Part shown: one piece after another, positions 55,481 to 64,000 of the stretch
How positions within the stretch are numbered: position 1 is the first letter of the stretch
Layout of the letters: each line of letters opens with the position of its first letter
Assembly: GCA_963383645.1 (NCBI GenBank)
Contig: OY726560.1
Location: 66,457,823 to 66,521,822 of the forward strand
DNA length: 64,000 bases
Direction: 5' to 3'
From: Muscardinus avellanarius
Lineage: Eukaryota; Chordata; Mammalia; Rodentia; Gliridae
Position numbers and translations under genes: made by a program
The notes under the pieces: model-generated
What the model was told of the DNA's origin: nothing
Seen by the model: only the letters and a program-made list of their open reading frames with translations
Databases searched by the model: none

Positions 55481-56390
55481 TGAATGAACAGAAAAGGAAG
55501 GAAGGAAGCACGATAAATGAAAATACATTGAAAAGAATGTTTGCCATCCTCTATTCTAAAGTTCTGTCCAATGCAGGAATCTCTTCTACAACCTCCCAGA
55601 ACAATGGCTCATGCCAGCCTCAGTGCATATGTGTGATGACTGGAGACTTCCTACACCACGACGACGCAGACTACTGCACTTTTACACTTTGACTAAAAAT
55701 AGTTACTAACTAACTCACATTTTGACTATACCTAAGCAAGGAATCAGGAGGGGCTGCACAATTTTAGATAAGACGTACAGGGCAAGGAACTAGAAACCTG
55801 GAATTTGGCATGGTCTCTCCTCTTCTTAGAGCCTCACTCCAGGAGCTGACTGTTTGCCTTTGTCAACTTAAGTAACCTCCCTGGCCTACAGTTTTACATA
55901 ATCGTTAATTTATTCATTCAATAAATGAGTATCAAGTCCACACTGTATTTCTTACGACCTTAATACCTGAATACCTGGGGGCCAAGCAGTGAAGCCACAT
56001 ACAGGTATCCTTTCCACTCTAAGCCTGTGGTTCTGAGTGAAGAATTAAAGAATTAGCCAATTGGTCCGTTTCAAATAGCTAACTGATTTAAAAAAAAAAA
56101 AAAGCTCACTTTTTTTTGGTGGAAGGGGCTTTATGTGAATTATATATACTTTTTATGTTTCTGTTACCCTTGAAAATAAAGAATAGCTTACACACACTTC
56201 AAGTTTCCTATATAAATGTCATTTTTGAGAAAGATCATTTTCCAAGCTATGTCCTATTTTCTAAAAGATCTTTGGACAGGAGCAATCAGAAGCAGCCTCT
56301 TCCTTATTAGGCCAGAGCTCCTCCTTGTGGTTGACAGAGGGAAGGCCCTTAAATTCCAGCCCAGAAACTTTTTTAAAAATCTGAATTGAT
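55481..56390. other. No recognised feature
   Basis: Unassigned sequence. Confidence 0.35.
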
Positions 56391-56580
56391 ACCCTTCAAT
56401 TGATGCCATGTACATATACAAAATCATCAGTATCAATCTCCATACCATACACAGGAAGGGTAAAGGTGAGATGGATCCCAGGGAGAAGCTGATCAAGTAT
56501 TGTGTGCATGTATGTGCCTATGACTCTGAACTTCATTGTGATGTATGATAACAATGCACAAATAAAAGTATATATAAACT
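56391..56580 (+). mobile_element. LINE-1 3' end, diverged
   Basis: 'ttcattgtgatgtatgataa' and 'aatgcacaaataaaag' match the L1 3' terminus. Confidence 0.55.
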
Positions 56581-58882
56581 ATATATATTAAAGACTAAAT
56601 TGATGTCACCACCTTAAGATTGACTGTAAGGTGGGAAACACTAGCATTATTTTATCTCTGTTCCATATCCCTAATTTCTCAGTCATTCATTTGATCAACG
56701 AATCCTGCTCAATGAGTCAATAGTGGTACTTGAAAGATAACTCAGAGTACAATATTTAGTCTCAGAATCTTTTCTGAATATGTGAGGTTTCGAAGTAGTA
56801 TATAAATTTTAGCTACTCAAATCTAGATATAAACAATAAATTTACTGTTTCTTTTTATCCTTGGCAAATTTAAATCATACAGTGGAAAGATATGAACTCC
56901 ACTTGATTATGTAACAGGTCTTGTCCAATTCAACATAATTCTTGCTAGTGGTTTAAATGAATACATAGAAGTGTAATTGGACAACATGATAACTTCTGTG
57001 GGTTTTTGGCTTCTGTGGTGAAAAGAATATCAACATGCACCAGTCAGAGATAAAGGCAGAGGATTTAATTCAAGTAAAGTCAAGATACACGTTCAGGGGA
57101 AACTTGGGCCAACTCAAAGAGTGTGAGAACAGCTGCGGGGAGAGAGGGTAAGGAACTGCAAAAGCTGTCCCAGAGCTGCCCCCAAATGGCCAAGACTTTT
57201 TCCGGGGATCTTCCTGGAGGCAGGCAAAAGGTGAGGCTCTCTCAGCTTTCGATGCCTCAGTAATTTCCTGAGCCAGCCCATTAGGATTTAAAAGTATGGG
57301 CCCTACTCAGAATTTTTCTTTTTAGCTTTTCAAAGTTTTATTAAATGTAAATGATTTGAACATATCAATTGAATGACACATTGGTAGAATGGATTTGAAA
57401 ATATGACTTGACTAGATGTGTTTACTAGAAATTGTCTTATTATATAATGATATAAGCATTCTAAGAGTAAAATGATGAAAATATGTATTATATAAATATT
57501 TATCAATATCTGAGTAGGTAGAAAATCACCAAGAATAAAGAAAACTCAACATCACCAGTAACCAAAAGGATATAGTCAACATTTATTGAACACCCCCACC
57601 CTGCTCAGAATTTAAGGCAGTTGATTCCTCCCTTACCTATGTATATAGGACAGAACAGGTACAAGGTGGTTGGTTGTCAACCAGACACTTCATATGAGAA
57701 ATATCCACTTCATATCACATGCGGTGGGAGGTTTAGCCCTGTGGTGTTGCTGGAAGACTTCCCCTCCTCTCTGAGAATTTCCCTGGGCTTCTCAGAGTGC
57801 TAATGATTCCCTTCCCTGAGGAGATATTTCTGGTGCTTATGGTAAACCCACAATTGATATACGGATCCTCCTTTGAGGGTTGGAATCTATTTTTCATTAT
57901 ATCTATACATATATCTTTGGAGTTTCAAAATTCTTCTGACCTAACAGCTGAGAACATATATATTAAGATGAAACCAACAGGGTGAGATGAGAGCAAAGAG
58001 ATTAAAATGGGACAAACAGAAGCAAGCCTTCTTTCACGAGCTAGCCATCACATTCATTGTATTTCTGATTTTAGCAAGTCTGGCAATTTTGTACAGTATT
58101 GAGTTTAATTCACTTTTCACAACTGAATCTTGATTAATTACATACATGTTTGATTTTAATTAAACATAAATTTTGGAAAAAATAAAAGTGTGGGCCTGGA
58201 TTTTAAGAGTAACCAAGCTTTGTCGAACTGAAATTTTCAGATTTTAAAATCATATTTTCCTTTCCTTCTGAATATGTCTCCTTTCTACCTAAAATTTTAT
58301 TTCTTCTAGTCTACCTTATCAGGACTTCTTATAACTTTTTCTAGCAGTTAAGATACCAGGTGACAAAATTACAATAAAAGTAAACACTCTGACAAGCTAA
58401 AAAAATAGAAAAAAATTGATAACATAAATTTTTAAGTAGAAAAAAATCTTCTCCAGAATTTTGAAAACTTGAAATGTAATTGGCACAAAGTATATGGACT
58501 TGAATTAAAAATTTTCAGAAAATCAACTGCAACAGGATGGGCAAATCATAGCTTAGCAGTGATACATAAAAAATGATCATAAAAAACTGATATTTGAAAA
58601 CTGATATGAATTTAGGCTACATTAAGATAAGTAGAAGCAACCTAAGTATTCATCAACAGAAAAAATAAATGTTAGCATAATAACAATATAATAAAAGGTA
58701 GCAAAGTGGAACTGAATAAAAGTTCACGTAACAGTCAAATCCACAAACATAACAGGAAATTGCAAAAAGAATATATATGTTAGCATTTTCACAAAGCTTC
58801 AAAAATTTTAAATGCAAAATGTTACTATATGTTCCCTTGGAGAAATATACATATAGTATAATTTTAAAAGAAAGGTAAATAA
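56581..58882. other. No recognised gene or repeat
   Basis: 2.3 kb unassigned. 57000-57310 is GC-richer than its surroundings but has no ORF or LTR ends I can place. Confidence 0.35.
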
Positions 58883-59082
58883 TAGCCATGTGTGGTGTCC
58901 CACATCTGTAATCCCAGTACTTGGGAGACTGAAACAGGAGGATCCCAAGTTGGAGGACAGCCTCAGCAATATAGTAAGATTCTCAGCAACCTACTAAGAC
59001 TCTGTTTCAAAACAGAAAATAAAAAAGAGCTGGGGTGTAGCTCAGAGATAGAATGCCCCTGGGTTCAATACCCAGTACAAGG
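58883..59082 (+). mobile_element. SINE, B1-dID type
   Basis: 'agccatgtgtggtgtcccac' to 'gggttcaatacccagtac', followed by a GGAA-rich run (59085-59130). Confidence 0.88.
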
Positions 59083-59454
59083 ACTGGAAGAAGGAAAGGT
59101 GGAAGGGAGGGCGGGAGAGAGGGAAAGAAGAAAGGGAGTAAGTACGTTAGGGAGCTATGGACGTGTGTGAGTACCAACACCAGTGTCAGTATCATGGGGG
59201 AAGGGGGAGGAGAAAAAAGTCAACTTATATAATCTATTGGTATATATGAATAGAAAGAAATAATTAGTGGTTTAATAAATTTAAATCTAATATTACAAAG
59301 GAAGGAAGTAATTGAGTTACCTGGGAAGTAAGTGAGCTGGGGGAGCCGCACGGAGAATTCTGACAACATGTGGTAATGATCCATGTTTAAAATCTGCTGG
59401 TGAGTCTGATACTTCTTGCATTATTCTTTACAGATTGTTTTATATCTTAAGCAT
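59083..59454. other. Purine-rich run, then unassigned sequence
   Basis: GA-rich low-complexity 59085-59135; nothing else seen. Confidence 0.4.
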
Positions 59455-59560
59455 TACATGATAATTTGTCTTTTTATACTTTCATTGGTGCATTACAGTC
59501 TCACATCATAATATAGTTCAGAGTGATAGTGACGTGCATGCACACATTATAACAACTGAA
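59455..59560 (-). mobile_element. Short LINE-1 3' end
   Basis: 'actttcattggtgcattaca' and 'gcatgcacacattataaca': complement of an L1 terminus, about 100 bp. Confidence 0.7.
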
Positions 59561-59725
59561 AGAAGGTTAGTAAAAGCCCTCAGCTTTACACAAATGAGAC
59601 CATGTGTTGACATCTATGTGATTTGAATAGAAAGGTACACTAAGTAAGGAAAGTATATCAAGAGGGAAAGGCATGGTGAAGGGGCTCCAGTACATGCCAC
59701 AGTGAGAACAGTAATGAACCTGGTG

Positions 59726-59727
59726 CG

Positions 59728-59774
<47 letters not shown>
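59726..59774. repeat. (GT)n microsatellite
   Basis: About 24 GT units next to a minus-strand SINE tail. Confidence 0.95.
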
Positions 59775-59775
<1 letters not shown>

Positions 59776-59784
59776 AGACGGTGA

Positions 59785-59975
59785 GGATGGAACAATCCAG
59801 AGCCATTCTACCTCTGAGCTATACCCCCAGCCCTATTTTATTTTTTGTTTTGAAACAGGGTCTCATTAAGTTGCTCAGAGCCTTGCGAAGTTGCTGAGGC
59901 TGTCCTCGAAACTGTGATCCTCCTGTCTCAGTCTCTCAAGTACTTGGGTTACTGGTATGAGTCATCATGCCTGGC
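59785..59975 (-). mobile_element. SINE, B1-dID type
   Basis: Minus-strand copy ('gctatacccccagccctatt' to 'gagtcatcatgcctggc'). Confidence 0.87.
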
Positions 59976-60071
59976 ATTTTTTTTAAATACTGTATTAATG
60001 ACAATGTGCAGCCCTAGAGGGTCTAATCTATTTAATTGCTCTGGGGTAGAATCTGAGCATCGTTGTTGTTT

Positions 60072-60687
60072 AAAACTCTCCAATGTTTTCTTTAATTGTA
60101 TAAGTAATATTTTATATTAAAAAGTATATGTACTTTTTTGTGGTACTGGGGTTCCTGGAAGCCCTCCTACCTCTGGGCTACACTCCCAGACCTATTTTTA
60201 CATTTTTATTTGGAAACAGGGTCTCCTAAGCCAGCGCGCGCGGCTGGCTTCGAACCTGCGCGATCCTCCTGTCTCTGCCTCCCAAGTGTGGGGATTATAA
60301 GAGTGCGCCACCACGCCCAGCCTATATGTACTTTTAATATAGGGACATATGTTTTCTCTAATATGCTCAAGCTAGGGAGTATTAGAGATACCAGAGGAAC
60401 TTCAGATAATAGAGGGGAAACCTCAGCAAAGCCAGAAAGGAAGGGTAGGAGAGGAAGAAGGCTGAAATTAATTGATGGAAAGGCTACATTTGAATATGTA
60501 TATACATGAGAATATAACATAGTTAACCTGGACACTCAGTATTGGGAGGGAGGGAAAAGGGGAAGCAGCAGGGGGAGGGGAGGGCACCAAGTACTGTGTG
60601 AATATATGCCATTGTCAACATGATCCACATTGTGATGTAAAACTATAGCGCACCAATAAAATAAATAAATAAAACTCTCCAATGTTT
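60072..60687 (+). mobile_element. L1 3' end with 17-bp direct repeats and nested SINE
   Basis: aaaactctccaatgttt at 60072-60088 and 60671-60687 bounds an insertion. Its 3' part (60343-60670) is the L1 3' UTR with tail; its first roughly 50 bp are not recognised L1 sequence. A type B SINE lies inside (60139-60323). Confidence 0.82.
60139..60323 (-). mobile_element. SINE, type B subfamily, nested
   Basis: TSD 'tatatgtactttt' at 60124 and 60324. Well preserved ('cagcgcgcgcggctggcttc'). Confidence 0.92.
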
Positions 60688-60689
60688 CT

Positions 60690-61270
60690 AACACAACCAG
60701 TCGATAACCACTAGAAGAGAGGTTACACCTGCTATAAGACACTTCACATTTCTTCTCTTTTTTTTTCTTTTTTACTATTTAACAAGACTCAAATCTCAGT
60801 GAGTAACAGCTACATATATTTTTATCTTTTATCTCATACTTAATAAGTTTGGGGAATAACATGACCTGTTGTAGTGTTAAATTCACAGTCAAATAAGGGT
60901 GTGACATGAATCTCGTTGCTCATTGTCACACTTTTCCACTTGCTCACGCTCCTGAATTCCATGAAAATTATAGAGGACAGTTGCTATACATCATATTTCT
61001 GAAAAACCACAATGATTCAAACTGCTTAAATACTAAATTTTCTTTTTGTCATCTCCAGATGGAGGTAAGCTCATTATCCTGGGGAGAAAATCCTCTATTG
61101 ATTAGCTATCTCTTTCCCCACTTAATCTATGACAGTTCAGGAAAATTGAACCTCCAGTTGGAAGAAAGACATGACAAATCAATGAGAATGTTTTTTGTAT
61201 TTTTTTTTTTACTAAAATCTATTGTTACAAAAGGACCACAGTATGGTTGTGGGGATAGACTGGATTTTAT
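60690..61270. other. No recognised feature
   Basis: Unassigned. The 60906-61295 open frame (129 codons) shows no domain, and its context is repeat-like, so I do not call it. Confidence 0.35.
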
Positions 61271-61450
61271 TCCCTTGACTCATTCATTCACTTGATAAAT
61301 ATCTATTGAACAAATTCTACGTGTCCTTAGTGTCAGAACCTGACCCAGACGTTGGGGATTTAGCAGTGAGAAGATAGATACTGTCTCTCCTTCCTGGGGC
61401 TGACATTCTGTGGGAGATGGACAGTAAACAAGAAAATAATTATAGCTCAT
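61271..61450. mobile_element. Ancient mammalian-wide repeat
   Basis: 'ttcattcacttgataaatat', 'tggggatttagcagtgagaa' and 'ctggggctgacattctgtgg' belong to a common ancient repeat; family name not asserted. Confidence 0.4.
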
Positions 61451-61474
61451 AATAAATGCTATTAAGGGCTTTCA

Positions 61475-61600
61475 CTCCTTACCAGTTTGTGACCTTGGGC
61501 CAGTTTCAATTGTAAAACAGGAAGTGTACCTTACTAAGGGGCTTGTTTGAGAATTGAATGGGTTAGCTGTCTAGCACTCAGTAATTTATTTAATAGTATC
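61475..61600 (+). mobile_element. MIR element
   Basis: 'tttgtgaccttgggccagtt', 'gagaattgaatgggttagc', 'ctagcactcagtaa'. Confidence 0.55.
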
Positions 61601-62399
61601 TTATATTAATACTATTTAATAGTATTAATAAGAATATTTCACATTTCTATTTACATATATACTAACATATTTACATACATACTTATATATTTACATATAT
61701 CCTCTCTTCATGTTAAAAACCTGATGCAACTTAAACCAACTTTCAGTTCATTCTCACCACAGAAGAATTTCTTTATAATATTAAGTAATTAAAGACTTCT
61801 CTTCGTCATCCTTTGTCTATGTCATATAAATTCAGCTTCTTTCATCTATTTCTATAAATCTTTTCTTCCATTCCAAAAGCTAGTTATGTCTATCTTTGCC
61901 ACATACTTTCTGTTTCTGTTTTTCTTTTATTCTTCTTCTTCTTAAAAAAAAAAAAAATACAGTGTCCAAATTCTCCTAATGCCCAGACTCTGTTGTTTGT
62001 CAGAACTTGAAGACCAGGAGGACTTGGGAACTGTAGGTCAGCATGCCCTCATCCAGTCTGGAACAGTAATGCAAACGTGATACTCTCTAAGAATGAGCTC
62101 ACAGAAGAGAAAGGCAACATATTCATTTATGAAAAGGAAATTGCATTCAGGATACCTGCTTTCTAGGTCAGTGAAGAGATGGCTATCAAGCTAAAGTAAA
62201 CCTCTTAAAACTTAATTTTTATGTGTAAGTCAAGCTGTGCGGAATGACCCTGAAATGGAATTAGGTTTATGGGATAGGAACCAAAAAGTACATTTACAGC
62301 TGCTCAGACACATAAGAAAAACTGCTTCCAGGATCATAACAGGTGAAAGGAATTTCAGTCACTCCTACCAGAAAAGCAACAGAGGCAGCAGGAAAATAC
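61601..62399. other. No recognised feature
   Basis: AT-rich TATA/TTACAT low complexity at 61600-61700, then unassigned. Confidence 0.35.
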
Positions 62400-62545
62400 C
62401 TATGCTCCAATCATGGCACCAACATTTATCAGTGGTGAGGCCTTAGGCAAGTTCGGTAACTTCTCAGAGTTTGTTCATTACCAATAAAATGAAGGAGATA
62501 AATAGGATATCTACTTCATATACTGTTTTAAGAATAAAAGGAGAT
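62400..62545 (+). mobile_element. MIR element
   Basis: 'aggccttaggcaagttcgg', 'aacttctcagagtttgttc', 'taccaataaaatgaaggaga'. Confidence 0.55.
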
Positions 62546-62936
62546 TATGATCGTTGATATGACATTTTGTCACCATAAATGGTCTCAACATTTATGAGAT
62601 CTGAACATAGTTTTCATCTTTGGGGGTAAAAAAATGATAGAAGTATAATGATTTGGCAAAAGTAGCACAAACTGTAAAGTCTAAGTGCAGAGCCTACTGA
62701 ACAATGATAGAAAAGGAGAGTTTAAAACATGGACATTATATAAACACTATAAAGAGAGGAATAAAAGAATTAAAGGGTATTTTAAACAAGGGAGAGGCTT
62801 AGTCTAAAGAATATATTTTAAATATAACATTAGCTCAACAAAAGTTATTTTCTTTCTCCTTCTCTAGCAGAATGTCTCAGACAGAAAGGATTTGGGATTT
62901 TAGAACTCAAAGAAGTTAGGTTCTTAAAAAGTTATT

Positions 62937-63003
62937 TGGGGGCTGGGGTTTTTAGCACTTTCCTAACATGTACAAGGCCCTGGCCTCAATCCCTAGCACT
63001 GCA
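62937..63003 (+). mobile_element. ID-like SINE
   Basis: 'gggggctggggtttttagca' to 'gcctcaatccctagcactgc'; TSD-like 'aaaaagttattt' before and after. Confidence 0.82.
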
Positions 63004-63479
63004 AAAAAAAGTTATTTTTTGTCTGTATGATTTTTTTTAAGAACATCAAGACAATGTTGGGATTGGAATTGGAGGTTCTTTGCCATTTACTTGCTATATA
63101 AACTGAGAAAAGACACACACCCTTCCTGAGATTTGGGTCTTTGTATGTAGAAAGGTGATACTAATGCCCGTTTTATTCTTCTCCTTAAGGTAATTGTTAA
63201 GAAGGGAAATAAAATTACGGAATGCAGGTTTGAAGTGTTTTGTAATTACAATGTGCTATATTCACAGACACTAGTTACTAAATTGGCTTGTTAATTTATA
63301 CTTAAGAGGAAACTTTTGGTATGATTTTTTAGGACAAATTGCAATGACAGTAAGAGCAAGTAACTTTTTAAGCTCGATAAAGTACTCCAAGTCCGAACCA
63401 GTACACACATTTCTACTGCACTATCATGACTTGGTTAGAACGTGCACTAAATTTTCTCAGTCTTAAGTATGGTGGCTTC
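63004..63479. other. No recognised feature
   Basis: Unassigned. Confidence 0.35.
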
Positions 63480-64000
63480 TCCGTACAAAATTCACAAAGA
63501 AAAAAAGATTAAAAGACTTCACTGCAAGCCTTTAAAATTTCTGCACAAAAGAAACATAAAACTGAAAAGAAGAAACACTTACTACAAATGTGAAAAAGTT
63601 AATATCCTTAATAAATAAAAGCGTCATAGAACATCTAAGAAAAGAGTAACACCTCAAAGAAAAATAGGACAGAACATGAACACTTTTACAAATAAATAAA
63701 TACACTTATAAAAACCTAACTTATTTAACAATCAAGGAATTGAAAATTAAAGCACTATTTAGCAAAAGTTTGAACTTAAAATAATGGTGTGTTAGTATGA
63801 ACAAAATGGGAACTTTCATAGGTGCTTTAGGAACATAAATTGGTAGAATCTTTTTGGAAAAACAGTTTAAATATATGTACCAAAGAGCTTAAAAATATTC
63901 AAGCCCTCCTACCAGAATTTTTACTTCTTATATCAGAACTTGGTCCTGAAGTTCATATTATGTATATAAAGACATATAATAAAAATCAACAACTATAACA
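63480..64000 (+). mobile_element. Old LINE-1 ORF2 C-terminal remnant
   Basis: 'tttaacaatcaaggaattga', 'gtatgaacaaaatgggaac' and 'attcaagccctcctaccaga' are ORF2 C-terminal landmarks. Runs off the right edge. Confidence 0.5.

Noticed and set aside
57000..57310. LTR or exon in a GC-richer patch
   Set aside because: No LTR ends, poly(A) signal or open frame that I could place; left unassigned.
60906..61295. 129-codon plus frame
   Set aside because: Low-complexity, no domain, no splice or promoter context; likely chance in AT-rich DNA.

Overview
This window looks like intergenic or deep intronic DNA from a mammal, most likely a rodent of the squirrel-related grade. The diagnostic repeat is a composite SINE, present about 26 times. 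It has a B1-like (7SL-derived) 5' half and a reduced ID-like, tRNA-related 3' half that includes 'ggttcaatccccagtacc'. Two plain ID-like elements and many LINE-1 copies accompany it. I assign the clade by recognising repeat families, not by a search. I found no intact host protein-coding gene, rRNA, tRNA gene or CRISPR array. The long open frames lie in L1 remnants, processed pseudogenes, microsatellites or a VNTR.

Layout. 1-10 kb: a young L1 fragment on the minus strand, old L1 pieces, several SINEs, and a composite retroelement at 4774-7803 inside an older L1. 10-17 kb: two more minus-strand L1 insertions (one with a clear 13-bp target-site duplication, TSD), a solo endogenous retroviral LTR at about 15.74-16.10 kb, a second older LTR end, and ancient L1 pieces. 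17.7-22.0 kb: an L1-derived element (copy A) with 5' UTR and ORF1 but no sense ORF2, carrying an ABRAXAS1 processed pseudogene inside ORF1. 22-30 kb: mostly diverged sequence with SINEs, a short L1 insertion with a perfect 18-bp TSD, and an L2 fragment. 30.4-31.5 kb: an SF3B4 processed pseudogene fused in sense to an L1 3' end. 31.5-35.8 kb: old L1, SINEs and MIRs. 35.8-41.25 kb: a rearranged, near full-length L1 on the minus strand. 43.6-46.4 kb: a plus-strand L1 with a second L1 nested in it. 46.86-49.80 kb: copy B of the ORF2-less element, minus strand. 49.8-64 kb: diverged sequence with MIR, SINE and old L1 remnants.

Two observations stand out. (1) The 4774-7803 element has an SVA-like plan: three 125-bp CpG-rich monomers, a unique segment, about 17 tandem copies of a 100-bp GC-rich unit (itself a dimer of about 50-bp halves), a short unique segment, an L1-type 3' tail and poly(A), all inside a 10-bp TSD. 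(2) Copies A and B share the same build: L1 5' UTR, ORF1, an antisense fragment of an older L1 ORF2, then the L1 3' end. Both internal junctions coincide, so they look like members of one mobile family (a half-L1 with antisense cargo) and not two independent rearrangements. All three appear built to be moved in trans by L1 machinery through the shared L1 3' tail. That mechanism, and their novelty, are inference from one window.
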